Shown piece by piece: positions 52,888 to 61,456 of a stretch of 64,000 nt of DNA (position 1 is the first letter of the stretch; each line of letters opens with the position of its first letter). The notes beneath the pieces are model-generated. The model worked only from the letters and a program-made list of their open reading frames with translations. It was not told the DNA's origin and ran no database searches. The position numbers and the translations under genes were made by a program. This DNA comes from CBDFLA01 sp965248915 (lineage in GTDB: Bacteria; Pseudomonadota; Alphaproteobacteria; M2410). The DNA lies in contig OZ252216.1 of NCBI GenBank assembly GCA_965248915.1, positions 868,001 to 932,000 of the forward strand. Reading direction: 5' to 3'.

Positions 52888-53697
52888 TTGAGTAGCACGA
52901 GTATCCAAGAAAACAGTACGTCGTTTGCGTCGGGACTCTGCCTGAAGCACGAGGATGCGATTGCCACACTGTCCTTTGGTGGGAGTGATTTTTTTGATCC
53001 GTCTCCGTTGCAGTTGATGCAGGATGCTTTGGCAGCATTGGATCTGGTTGAGAAGACCGCAGACATCCGCACCCTCGTTTTGAAACTGGACAACCAAAGT
53101 TTCGACTTTGGTTCGAACGTGATGGAAGTTGCGGGTCTTGATCCACATGAAGCTGTACAATTTTCGAGGCTATGTTCCGCGGTCTATTTGCGTTTAGAAC
53201 AATTGGAAATATCGACAATCGCAGCCGTGAAAGGCGATTGCTTTGGAATTGGACATGAATTGATCCTTCATTGCGACATTCGCGTGGTGACATCAGATGC
53301 GCGGTTCGGTCTTACCGGCATCAACTTTGGGCTCGTCCCAAATGCGGCCGCAGTTTCCCGCCTCGCGCATCTCATCGGGGAAAGCCACGCGCGCATGATG
53401 TGTTTGACTGGTGCGATGGTCTCAGCCGATCGCGCTTTTGTCATGGGGTTGGTCACAAACGTTCTCGAAATGACCGACTTCGAATCCGGTGTTGCGGTTC
53501 TTGCCGGCCATCTTTCAGGCATGTCCGACACCGCGATTGCGGAAGCCAAGAAATTGCTTCTCATGATGGCGACGGAACGGTTTGAGACCCTGTCAGAAAG
53601 CGGTGCTCAAGCATTGGCCAAATGTATCGATGAAGAAGAAGTTGCCCGTCGCCTTGGAGCATTCGAAATGGGCGCCGACGGCGCAACGATCCACTAA
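52888..53697 (+). CDS. Enoyl-CoA hydratase/isomerase (crotonase) family protein
   Basis: A 269-residue crotonase-fold protein. The core reads AAVKGDCFGIGHELILHCDIRVVTSDARFGLTGINFGLVPNAAA in overlapping blocks. It shows the oxyanion-hole loop and the first catalytic Glu position (GHE). The second hydratase Glu, in the QPEIxxG position, is replaced by Gly (LTGINFG), so a classic hydratase reaction is doubtful; isomerase, decarboxylase or non-enzymatic roles are possible. The start is TTG at 52888 after GGTGGCAGG; no ATG gives the same N-terminus. It stands alone, convergent with the transglycosylase gene. Confidence 0.82.
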   Translation: MSSTSIQENSTSFASGLCLKHEDAIATLSFGGSDFFDPSPLQLMQDALAALDLVEKTADIRTLVLKLDNQSFDFGSNVMEVAGLDPHEAVQFSRLCSAVYLRLEQLEISTIAAVKGDCFGIGHELILHCDIRVVTSDARFGLTGINFGLVPNAAAVSRLAHLIGESHARMMCLTGAMVSADRAFVMGLVTNVLEMTDFESGVAVLAGHLSGMSDTAIAEAKKLLLMMATERFETLSESGAQALAKCIDEEEVARRLGAFEMGADGATIH

Positions 53698-53700
53698 GAC

Positions 53701-55800
53701 TTAACCCCCAAGCCCTGCCAAGGTTTCTTGATTGTCAGTCTCTGCTCTTGCTGTCTTACTCTTGTTGCTACGATTGAGGTCTGCCACAATTCCAATGGGT
53801 AAATCTGTGCCAGACAAGCGATTGCGATAAACCTGCGTATTTTCAAGAACCCGCTGGACATAGTTCCGAGTTTCTTTGAACGGAATGCTCTCAACCCAAT
53901 CGATCGGATCAATCTCGCCTTTGCGTGGATCTCCGTATGCCTTGTTCCACTGATCGCTGCGCAGTGCGCCTGCATTGTACGCCGCAATCGTCATGATATA
54001 GGAGCCGTCGAAACGCTCCAGGAGATCTGAAAGGTGCGCCATGCCAAGCAGGGTGTTGTAGGTGGGTTTCTCGGTCAACCATGCTTTGTTGTAGATGAGG
54101 CCGTGTTTGCGCGCTGTGATCCGAGCGGTATTTGGCATCAGCTGCATGAGTCCGCGAGCACCAGCACTAGAGATGGCTTTTGGATTGAACTCACTCTCTT
54201 GACGCGAGAGACCAAAGACCAAAGCAGGATCTGGTGGCGCACCCTTGCCGCCATACTCTGGAACTTCAAGTACCGGGTAAGAATACTCTATGAGAGCGAT
54301 GTGCCGCTTGTTGGCCTTTTTGGCTACTCGAACAGAATAGTTCGGATAGTCCAGTTCCAATGCTAATTCCGCCAGGAGCGCAAATTCGTCGGACTGATGA
54401 TAGTTTTCGGCGTAGTGATAGATGAAGCGTCTGACATCACTCTTCCGTTCGAACTCAGCCAGCAGTCGGATGGCCTTTACGTTCTCTTGAATGTCAAAAG
54501 CCCATCTTAAGTGATCGCGGATTGGAAGTTGGCGTGGAAGAATAAGTGTTCCGGCATCAATGATGGGATGAACGAGCGCAAGTTGGCCGTAATAGGTGTA
54601 AGGAAAATCGCCGGCGCTCAGGAAATGGATACGTGCTTTGTCGGTCCGGCCCATGGCTTCGGCAGCGCGACCCTGCCAATAAAAGGAACGTGCCTTGCTG
54701 ATGGGATAGCTGACCCCTGTTTCAAGTCTCACAAAGTGTTCGTAAGCCTTCTCAGGTTTGTTGAGATAACGAAGCGCAATCCAACCCGCCAAAAATTCAG
54801 CCTCAGCGAAGTCCGCCCCTCGTGACATCCCGTTGTTCGCCGCGAGTTGATATGCTGTCTCATACTCGCCGTCTTTGTGCGCCTTGCGCGCCTGCAAGTG
54901 TCGCTCAATCCACCACTTCTCAGGGCGAACCATCAAGTCAACATCTGTAGGGCCATTGATGAGGAGGGGCCACGTCTCTTCGTCTTTGCCGCGTCGACGG
55001 GCCGCATAGATCTCGTCAAAAAGCAGGCCGGGATCACTCCGCAATTTTTTCGGAACACTCGAGCGAATCCGGTTTGCTGTATTCGCTCCCGCGAGCATGT
55101 TCATGCGCGCATTGGCGAGAGCTTGTGTATCCTTGTCGACGTAAGGAAGGAGGCGTCGCGCAGCACTGTATTGTCGATGCCAAAGCAGACGCTTCATTCG
55201 ACGCACATGGGTGTCTTGCGAAATGTGTTTTTTATGGTCCCTGAGAATTTGCTTTTCTATCTTGCTCGAAAAGTCGTGATCACCCCACGCACGTTCGATC
55301 CAAACACGGCCAAATTTTTCTTGGCCAAGCGCGAAGTAGGAATCCGCGAGGCGAACTTTGCCTTCGCTGGTCAATGGCTCCTGGCCAGCAAACCAAGCGA
55401 CAATTCTCTCCGGCGGCATGTCACCGGGGATGGCTTTTTCTGCTTGGACAAGAAGCCTGTCGAATTTTGGCCAATCGTCCCGGCGCTCGGCAAAAGCCAG
55501 CAATTCATCGAATGTCGCGCCGGTATCGGAGCGTGTCAAAATGTGCCAGGTCAGAAGGTCTCGGGCTGTTTGGTCTTCAATTCTGCCAATGAGGCCTCGG
55601 GCCGTGTTCCATTTCCGTCTGTCCAAGTGCTTGTAGGCTTCAAGGATCAGGTCATAGTCTTGGTCGCTCACGTAAGTGGATTTTGGCTGGTAAATGTCCT
55701 CAGTGGTGCCGACGTCCATTGCGACCTCGGTTGCCGCGGCTTGACCAATCTGGAGAGTAAACAAGGCGCAAACAAAAGCCAAAACCCATGAAATTTTCAT
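53701..55800 (-). CDS. slt: Soluble lytic murein transglycosylase
   Basis: A 699-residue periplasmic enzyme that cleaves the MurNAc-GlcNAc bond of peptidoglycan forming 1,6-anhydro ends. A signal peptide (WVLAFVCALFTLQIGQAAA) leads into a long alpha-superhelical region with repeated RALAARR-like helices (about 60-500). The C-terminal SLT domain carries the catalytic Glu in GLSRQESEFNPKAISSAGARG, then LMQLMPNTA, and AAYNAGALRSDQW. I use the ATG at 55800 so that the signal peptide is at the N-terminus; the frame runs to 55905. Its divergent neighbour is dapA. Confidence 0.92.
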   Translation of the reverse strand: MKISWVLAFVCALFTLQIGQAAATEVAMDVGTTEDIYQPKSTYVSDQDYDLILEAYKHLDRRKWNTARGLIGRIEDQTARDLLTWHILTRSDTGATFDELLAFAERRDDWPKFDRLLVQAEKAIPGDMPPERIVAWFAGQEPLTSEGKVRLADSYFALGQEKFGRVWIERAWGDHDFSSKIEKQILRDHKKHISQDTHVRRMKRLLWHRQYSAARRLLPYVDKDTQALANARMNMLAGANTANRIRSSVPKKLRSDPGLLFDEIYAARRRGKDEETWPLLINGPTDVDLMVRPEKWWIERHLQARKAHKDGEYETAYQLAANNGMSRGADFAEAEFLAGWIALRYLNKPEKAYEHFVRLETGVSYPISKARSFYWQGRAAEAMGRTDKARIHFLSAGDFPYTYYGQLALVHPIIDAGTLILPRQLPIRDHLRWAFDIQENVKAIRLLAEFERKSDVRRFIYHYAENYHQSDEFALLAELALELDYPNYSVRVAKKANKRHIALIEYSYPVLEVPEYGGKGAPPDPALVFGLSRQESEFNPKAISSAGARGLMQLMPNTARITARKHGLIYNKAWLTEKPTYNTLLGMAHLSDLLERFDGSYIMTIAAYNAGALRSDQWNKAYGDPRKGEIDPIDWVESIPFKETRNYVQRVLENTQVYRNRLSGTDLPIGIVADLNRSNKSKTARAETDNQETLAGLGG

Positions 55801-56110
55801 GGTTATCGAGCCCACTCGAAGAGTGCGCAAAAAGTTAGATTGTCCAGGATTCCACCTGTTCATCCCAATACGCCGCTCAAACATCTTGTCGCGCACCCCT
55901 CCCAACAGGGTTAATTTAACCCGCGCGCCCTAATTACGCCAGATCTTCAAGCCTTGGACCTTGCAATCTTTTGGCCAATTTTGGGCCCTTCAATGCCATA
56001 TCGTACCGTTATCAAGGCCTTAGGGCTTGACGGCTTCAGGCCCAATACGCATACCAAGCGCCGAATGAATTACCAAAACGCCCTGGGTATTTGGCTCAAG
56101 TGAGGATGTC
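55801..56110. other. Divergent slt-dapA intergenic region
   Basis: About 310 bases containing the promoters of slt (minus) and dapA (plus). A perfect palindrome at 55908-55922 is the only clear element; it lies about 110 nt upstream of the slt start. No ORF is supported. Confidence 0.5.
55908..55922. promoter_or_regulatory. Perfect GGGTTAA-T-TTAACCC palindrome
   Basis: A 7-bp perfect inverted repeat around one base in the slt-dapA gap. It contains two TTAA cores but not the TTAA-N7-TTAA spacing of CtrA sites, so I call it only a candidate operator. Confidence 0.4.
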
Positions 56111-56998
56111 ATGGCAATTTCTGACATAAAGGGTTCGATCACTGCGCTTGTGACCCCCTTTAAGGATGGGCAGGTCGATGAGTCGGCCTTCCAAGCATTT
56201 GTGGACTGGCAGATCGAATGTGGCACCAATGGTTTGGTCCCTGTCGGAACCACAGGAGAGTCGCCCACGCTGGCCCACGACGAACACAGGCGAGTTGTTT
56301 CCTTGTGCATTGAAGCAACAGCAGGCCGGGTGCCGGTGATTGCGGGCGCCGGATCCAACTCGACAGCAGAAGCAATTTCATTGACGCGGTTTGCCAAAGA
56401 AGCCGGCGCCGACGCGGTTCTGGTCGTGACCCCATATTACAACAAGCCGAGCCAAGAAGGTCTTTATCAGCACTACAAGGCCCTCAATGATTGTGCGGAC
56501 ATCCCGATCATCATTTACAATATTCCCGGCCGAAGCGTGATCGACATGTCAGTCGAGACCATGGCGCGTCTGTTCCAATTGCCAAACATTGCTGGTGTAA
56601 AGGACGCAACCGGAGATCTCGTCCGTCCCTCTGATCAGCGTCTCGCAATGGGTCCTGAGTTCATTCAACTCTCAGGGGAGGATGGCACCGCCTTAGGGTT
56701 CAATGCCCATGGTGGAAGAGGGTGCATTTCCGTTACCTCCAATGTGGCGCCCTTGCTTTGCGCAGAGTTCCAGACCGCCTGCCAAAGTGGCGACTATGAT
56801 AGAGCTCTCACCTTACAAGACCGTCTTATGCCATTGCACCGCGCTTTGTTTTGTGAGACCAGCCCGGCGCCGGTTAAATACGCAGCCTCGTTGCTTGGCA
56901 AATGCAGCGACGAAGTTCGCATGCCCATGATCCCTGCATCTGAGAGTGCCCGTGAAGTCGTGCGTCTTGCTATGGCCAATGCGGGCCTCCTCAACTAA
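56111..56998 (+). CDS. dapA: 4-Hydroxy-tetrahydrodipicolinate synthase
   Basis: DapA condenses pyruvate and aspartate semialdehyde, the first committed step of lysine/diaminopimelate synthesis. The 295-residue TIM barrel has GTTGESPTL, VVTPYYNKPSQEGLYQHY (Tyr of the proton relay), the IPGRS stretch, and the Schiff-base Lys in IAGVKDATGD. A GAGG sits 5 nt before the ATG. It starts a co-directional group with smpB, 12 nt downstream. Confidence 0.96.
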   Translation: MAISDIKGSITALVTPFKDGQVDESAFQAFVDWQIECGTNGLVPVGTTGESPTLAHDEHRRVVSLCIEATAGRVPVIAGAGSNSTAEAISLTRFAKEAGADAVLVVTPYYNKPSQEGLYQHYKALNDCADIPIIIYNIPGRSVIDMSVETMARLFQLPNIAGVKDATGDLVRPSDQRLAMGPEFIQLSGEDGTALGFNAHGGRGCISVTSNVAPLLCAEFQTACQSGDYDRALTLQDRLMPLHRALFCETSPAPVKYAASLLGKCSDEVRMPMIPASESAREVVRLAMANAGLLN

Positions 56999-57010
56999 AC
57001 GAGTAATTTC

Positions 57011-57490
57011 ATGTCGGCAAAAAAGAGCGACGAGAATGTCGGCCGCATGGTTGCCGAGAACCGCAAAGCCCGTCACAATTATTTCATAGAAGAAACCTTC
57101 GAAGCCGGTATCGCCCTTCAGGGAACCGAAGTAAAATCTCTGCGTGAAGGAAAAGCAAACATCGCTGAGTCATATGCCTCAGAGGATGACGGTGAGATTT
57201 TCTTGATCAACGCAAACATCACAGAATACTCAGGAGGAAATCGCTTCAATCACGAGCCGACACGCATTAGGAAACTTCTCCTGCACCGACGTGAAATAAA
57301 TCGGCTCTCCGCTGCGGTCAACAGGGGTGGCATGACCATTGTTCCTCTGAAGCTTTATTTCAACACACGTGGTAAAGTGAAGATTGAACTAGGGCTGGCC
57401 AAGGGCAAGAAAATGCACGACAAACGCCAGACCGACAAAGATCGGTCTTGGCAACGCCAAAAGCAGAGATTGATACGAGAGAAGGGTTAG
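57011..57490 (+). CDS. smpB: SsrA-binding protein
   Basis: SmpB delivers tmRNA to stalled ribosomes for trans-translation. The 159-residue protein shows NRKARHNYFIEETFEAGIALQGTEVKSLREG, the OB-fold LINANITEYSGGNRFNHEPTRIRKLLLHRREI, and the basic tail GLAKGKKMHDKRQTDKDRSWQRQKQRLIREKG. Full length for the family. The dapA-smpB order is common in alphaproteobacteria. The tmRNA gene itself is not in the window. Confidence 0.97.
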   Translation: MSAKKSDENVGRMVAENRKARHNYFIEETFEAGIALQGTEVKSLREGKANIAESYASEDDGEIFLINANITEYSGGNRFNHEPTRIRKLLLHRREINRLSAAVNRGGMTIVPLKLYFNTRGKVKIELGLAKGKKMHDKRQTDKDRSWQRQKQRLIREKG

Positions 57491-57494
57491 GTAC

Positions 57495-58214
57495 ATGGCT
57501 GATGACCAGCCACCGATCAAAGGTGAAATCAAAGAAAAGCTCATCAAGACCAAGCAAGAATGGGCAAAAGAGGGACGTCTCTTAACGGGCAAGGCCGACG
57601 CGGGACATCAAGACAGATTGCCGCCCGGTCAACGGCTCGTCACGAACTGGCCGGTATTGGATCTCGGTATCCAGCCTCAAGTGGCCAAGAGCGATTGGCA
57701 GCTCACCATTGATGGATTGGTTGAAGAGCCGCTCGCCTGGAAATTTTCAGATTTCATGGAGCAGCCCCAGTCGGAATTCCTAACCGACATTCACTGCGTC
57801 ACCCAGTGGAGTCGTTATGACAATCGGTGGGACGGTGTTTCCGCTGTTCACATTTTGTCGCTGGTAAAGCCACGCCCCGAAGCACAGCACATCGTATTTC
57901 ATTCCTATGACGGTTACACGACAAACGTCGCCCTCGATGTTTTTGCAGATGACGACGTGCTGCTTGCCCATTCTTGGGAAGGCAAACCCATCACTACCGA
58001 GCATGGTGGACCTGTTCGGGTGATCATTCCCAAATGGTATCTTTGGAAAAGCGCAAAGTGGATCAAACGCATCGAGTTCATCTCAAATGACCAACCGGGG
58101 TTTTGGGAAGTGCGCGGCTATCACAATGAAGGCGATCCTTGGAAAGAAGAGCGATATGCCGGCGAGCCGGTCGTAGAAACACATCCAGGCCCCAATTGGG
58201 ATGACTTCGAGTAA
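57495..58214 (+). CDS. Sulfite oxidase-like molybdopterin oxidoreductase
   Basis: A 239-residue protein of the sulfite oxidase/MsrP molybdenum-cofactor fold. The likely Mo ligand Cys is in LTDIHCVTQWSRYDNRWDGV. Other family blocks are FHSYDGYTTNVALDVFADDDVLLAH, GGPVRVIIPKWYLWKSAKWIKRIEF and GFWEVRGYHNEGDPW. There is no TAT signal, unlike MsrP, and no cytochrome or dimerisation domain, so it is a short, probably cytosolic member. The true substrate is unknown. It lies 4 nt after smpB, and its end overlaps the possible aquaporin start. Confidence 0.88.
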   Translation: MADDQPPIKGEIKEKLIKTKQEWAKEGRLLTGKADAGHQDRLPPGQRLVTNWPVLDLGIQPQVAKSDWQLTIDGLVEEPLAWKFSDFMEQPQSEFLTDIHCVTQWSRYDNRWDGVSAVHILSLVKPRPEAQHIVFHSYDGYTTNVALDVFADDDVLLAHSWEGKPITTEHGGPVRVIIPKWYLWKSAKWIKRIEFISNDQPGFWEVRGYHNEGDPWKEERYAGEPVVETHPGPNWDDFE

Positions 58215-58905
58215 GGGATTAAGAGAATTGTCGGAGTTTCCTCTCAATCGCCGCTTGATGGCAGAGTTTGTCGGCACCGCCATATTGCTTGCGACGGTCG
58301 TCGGGTCCGGCATCATGGCCGAGCGACTTGCCGGCGGCAATGAAGCGATTGCGCTCTTAGGGAACACGCTTCCAACCGGTGGTATTCTCATCGTTCTCAT
58401 CTTGATGTTTGGTCCAATTTCGGGTGCCCATTTCAATCCCGCCGTGACCCTCGCCTTTGCCATGCGCAGAGAAATCTCCGTAAGTACAGCCTTCGCTTAC
58501 CTAGGAGTACAAGTACTCGGAGGAATCTTTGGCACTCTCTTGGCGCACGCCATGTTCGACATCGAGATGTTGCAATCCTCAGTTCATATGAGAACGGGGC
58601 CGGGTCAGTGGTTATCTGAAATTGTCGCAACATTTGGCCTGATCGCGACCATCCTTTTGACACGGCGCATTCGTCTTGAAGCTGTTGCTGTTTCCGTTGG
58701 TCTCTACATTTCCGCGGCCTATTGGTTCACCGCGTCCACCTCGTTTGCAAACCCTGCCGTGACCATCGCCCGAACAATGACCGATACATTCTCGGGAATT
58801 CGGCCCGTGGATGCGCCGCTCTTCATATTGGCTCAGTTTGCAGGGGCTGCCATGGCTGCGATTATATGCGCCTGGATGGTCTCACCGATCGATGACCCAA
58901 AATAG
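58201..58905 (+). CDS. Aquaporin/MIP family channel
   Basis: A 234-residue channel protein with six TM segments and the two pore half-helices carrying NPA: SGAHFNPAVTLA and TSFANPAVTIART. Both NPA motifs are intact. Relatives include water channels and arsenite-permeable AqpS; no ars gene is adjacent. The ATG at 58201 lies within the end of the preceding gene (14-nt overlap). A TTG at 58228 (LSEFPLNRRLMAEFVG), 9 nt after AAGGGA, may be the real start. Confidence 0.87.
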   Translation: MTSSKGLRELSEFPLNRRLMAEFVGTAILLATVVGSGIMAERLAGGNEAIALLGNTLPTGGILIVLILMFGPISGAHFNPAVTLAFAMRREISVSTAFAYLGVQVLGGIFGTLLAHAMFDIEMLQSSVHMRTGPGQWLSEIVATFGLIATILLTRRIRLEAVAVSVGLYISAAYWFTASTSFANPAVTIARTMTDTFSGIRPVDAPLFILAQFAGAAMAAIICAWMVSPIDDPK

Positions 58906-58911
58906 ATCTAC

Positions 58912-59547
58912 CTAGATGATCTCGCAGATCGCTTCGAAAACATCTTCAAACATCTGAGGTGTCAGTCGCTTCGTGTTCGTGTTGTACCGCGAGCAATGAT
59001 AGGAATCGACCAGTGTGATTTGATCGTCGATTTCGTGACGACCGCAATGGGAGAACGGAAAATCCTTCTGCCGCAGCTCAAAAGTTTTGATCACACTCTC
59101 ATGGGCAATACGCCCAAGAGCAAGAATGGCTTTGAGATTGGGAAGGGCGGCAATCCGCCCAAGCAAAAACGGGCGACAGTTTGTGATCTCAGCGCCAATC
59201 GGCTTGTTCTTAGGTGGAACGCAGCGAACCGCATTCGTGATCATGCAATTGACCAGATCTAGACCGTCATCGGCATGGCCGCCATAGCTGCCGGTTGAAA
59301 ATCCAAATTTCTCAATGGTTGCGTAAAGCAGATCGCCAGCATAATCCCCTGTGAAGGGGCGCGCTGTTTGATTGGCCCCGTGGAGCCCCGGCGCCAAGCC
59401 CACAATCAGAAAGGAAGCATCACTCGGCCCAAAGGAGGCAACCGGCGCGTTGTGATAGTCAGGATAAGTCACAGCATTTTCCTGGCGGAAGTCGACAAGC
59501 CGCGGGCACAGATTGCAATCGAACTTGGGCTCTGGAGTTAAGGTCAT
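58912..59547 (-). CDS. Family 5 uracil-DNA glycosylase (UDGb type)
   Basis: A 211-residue base-excision enzyme. The active-site motif GLAPGLHGANQTARPFTGDYAG is characteristic of UDG family 5. Cysteines for a 4Fe-4S cluster are at CNLCPRL near the N-terminus and further in the middle (NCMITNAVRC, ITNCRPFL). Motif 2 near the end is SYHCSRYNTNTKRL. These enzymes remove uracil and some oxidised or deaminated bases. The ATG at 59547 has an AAGG upstream; the frame extends to 59583. It converges with the aquaporin gene. Confidence 0.9.
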   Translation of the reverse strand: MTLTPEPKFDCNLCPRLVDFRQENAVTYPDYHNAPVASFGPSDASFLIVGLAPGLHGANQTARPFTGDYAGDLLYATIEKFGFSTGSYGGHADDGLDLVNCMITNAVRCVPPKNKPIGAEITNCRPFLLGRIAALPNLKAILALGRIAHESVIKTFELRQKDFPFSHCGRHEIDDQITLVDSYHCSRYNTNTKRLTPQMFEDVFEAICEII

Positions 59548-59583
59548 GAGGGGCCTTATAGATAGCCGCTCGCGATCATGCAA

Positions 59584-60207
59584 TCAGTTGTATTCGGCGA
59601 CCGGGTCGTCTTCAAATTCATCGAAGTCATCATCGTCGGCATACTCTGTCTCGGCGGTCCGCGGAGTAGGGCGTTGCGACGGTTCCCGTCCGATAAGATC
59701 GATGAGGTCTGTAAGTTCGATGAAGTGATCAGCTTGGCGGCGCAGTTCATCGGCAACCATGGGGGGTTGTGAACGGATCGTCGAAACGACACTAAACCGA
59801 CAGCCCTTGCGTTGAACCGCTTCGGCAAGCCGGCGAAAATCACCATCGCCCGAAAACAGAACGATGTGGTCGACGCTACTCGACAGGTCCATCACATCAA
59901 CGGCGAGTTCAATATCCATATTGCCTTTGACTTTGCGTCGCCCAGAAGCGTCCGTGAACTCCTTGGTTGGTTTTGTGACCATGTGAAAACCATTGTAGTC
60001 GAGCCAATCAACGAGTGGTCTGATGGGGGAGTAGTCCTGATCTTCGGAAATGGCGGTATAGTAATTTGCACGAACCAGCACGGCCTGTGAAGAAAAGTAC
60101 TCGAGCAATTTTTTGTAATCGATATCGAACTCGAGCGCTCTCGCCGCTGCGTAAAGGTTCGCCCCATCAATGAAAAGTGCGATTTTGTCGGCTGGGTAAA
60201 AAATCAT
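59584..60207 (-). CDS. NYN-domain (LabA/DUF88) protein
   Basis: A 207-residue cytosolic protein of the PIN-like NYN family. The N-terminal IALFIDGANLYAAARAL and the later DVMDLSSSVDHIVLFSGDGDFRRLAEAVQRKG carry the conserved metal-binding Asp residues, so an RNase activity is plausible. The KGNMDIELAVD block is also typical. The C-terminal tail is very acidic (ADDDDFDEFEDD). The ATG at 60207 follows a GGGAG. It is divergent from folK and next to rpoZ/rsh, a conserved alphaproteobacterial neighbourhood. Confidence 0.9.
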   Translation of the reverse strand: MIFYPADKIALFIDGANLYAAARALEFDIDYKKLLEYFSSQAVLVRANYYTAISEDQDYSPIRPLVDWLDYNGFHMVTKPTKEFTDASGRRKVKGNMDIELAVDVMDLSSSVDHIVLFSGDGDFRRLAEAVQRKGCRFSVVSTIRSQPPMVADELRRQADHFIELTDLIDLIGREPSQRPTPRTAETEYADDDDFDEFEDDPVAEYN

Positions 60208-60370
60208 TCGCGCTACTCCCAAATGCCTTCTAAATATCGGTATCCAAATATAAATAGACACTCATATAGCGAGTTGATTGAACGCCTTACAACGAACTCC
60301 ACGTTGAGGAAATTTGCCGATAAACTTTTACCCAATCAGATAACCTCCCAGGTAAAGAATAGGACGAGCA

Positions 60371-60892
60371 ATGATTATTATCGCTCTCGGCGCAAATATG
60401 CCTTCGATGGTCGGCGAGCCTAAAGAGACCCTTAACGAGGCAATTCAACGGATGACGGCTTGGCCGGAGTTTCAATCTGTACGGTGTTCGAATTGGTATC
60501 AGACCAAGCCTGTGGGTCCTGTTGAGCAAGCGGATTTTGCAAATGGAGTGGCGGTTGTTGAGACATCCATTGCGCCGATCGACTTGCTCAGAAAACTGCT
60601 GAGACTGGAGCAAACATTTGGCCGCGAGCGATCAGAAAGATGGGGACCCAGGACCATTGACCTCGACATTATTGACTATGACGGCTGGGTGGCAGAGGTG
60701 AATGCCAACGGTCTTCACCTCAATTTGCCCCATCCGCGTCTCGCCGAGCGTCCTTTCGTTTTGCTTCCGGTGGCGGAAATCGCCCCCGATTGGCACCATC
60801 CGATCTTGCAGTTGACCGCCACTGAGATGCTGGAGAGGCTCCCAGATGACCAAAAAGAGGGCATTTCCCCCCTCTCAAAGCCCAAAACCTAA
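60371..60892 (+). CDS. folK: 2-Amino-4-hydroxy-6-hydroxymethyldihydropteridine diphosphokinase
   Basis: HPPK of folate synthesis. The 173-residue sequence has the N-terminal IIIALGANMPS, the substrate-binding SNWYQTKPVGPVEQADFANGVAVVET, and the signature RERSERWGPRTIDLDIIDYDG. LPHPRLAERPFVLLPVAEIAP follows. An AGGA precedes the ATG. Other fol genes are not in this window; folK is the first of a folK-rpoZ-rsh-pyrE run. Confidence 0.95.
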   Translation: MIIIALGANMPSMVGEPKETLNEAIQRMTAWPEFQSVRCSNWYQTKPVGPVEQADFANGVAVVETSIAPIDLLRKLLRLEQTFGRERSERWGPRTIDLDIIDYDGWVAEVNANGLHLNLPHPRLAERPFVLLPVAEIAPDWHHPILQLTATEMLERLPDDQKEGISPLSKPKT

Positions 60893-60997
60893 AATTCCAA
60901 GCGAAAAGTCCCATATATCATCAGGTTGCCCTTGTTTTTGGGGGAACAACCGAATAAACAACGCCGTTCGGCTGTATGAGACAAGGAGCACTGCCAA

Positions 60998-61381
60998 ATG
61001 GCCCGCGTCACCGTTGAAGACTGCGTCGATAAGGTCGCCAATCGATTTGAACTGGTTCTGCTGGCTGCTCAGCGCGCCCGGGCCATTTCGTCCGGCGAGG
61101 CGATTACCATCGACCGGGACAATGATAAGAATCCGGTTGTTGCTCTTCGCGAAATCGCTGATGAGACCGTAACATCCGGTAAACTCGAAGAAGAGGTGAT
61201 CTCCGGTATGCAGAAGCATATCGAGGTAGACGAGCCAGAAGAAGACAACATGGCAGCGCTCATGGGCGAATCCAACCCGGATATGCCAGAGCCGACACCG
61301 CTGACAGAAGCCGATCTCTTAAGGGCATTGCGCACAGATGGACCGATTGGTGCTCCAAGCACCGGCTACGGGAATAGATAA
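60998..61381 (+). CDS. rpoZ: RNA polymerase omega subunit
   Basis: The 127-residue omega subunit supports RNA polymerase assembly and forms part of the ppGpp-binding site with beta'. The MARVTVEDCVDKVANRFELVLLAAQRARAI start and NPVVALREIADETV are standard. The tail beyond residue 85 is acidic and Pro-rich, as in other alphaproteobacteria. An AAGGAG precedes the ATG. It is followed by rsh, the ppGpp enzyme, a conserved pairing. Confidence 0.96.
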   Translation: MARVTVEDCVDKVANRFELVLLAAQRARAISSGEAITIDRDNDKNPVVALREIADETVTSGKLEEEVISGMQKHIEVDEPEEDNMAALMGESNPDMPEPTPLTEADLLRALRTDGPIGAPSTGYGNR

Positions 61382-61456
61382 GCCGACCAAAGCTTTCCCT
61401 CCAAATCCACGCGTTTCTTTGTATCATGACCCTCTAAGAGTTTTGAAGGAGGCTCA

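Noticed and set aside
60856..60875. Hairpin at the end of folK as a terminator
   Set aside because: AGAGGG/CCCTCT can pair, but it lies inside the coding end and is not followed by a T-run.
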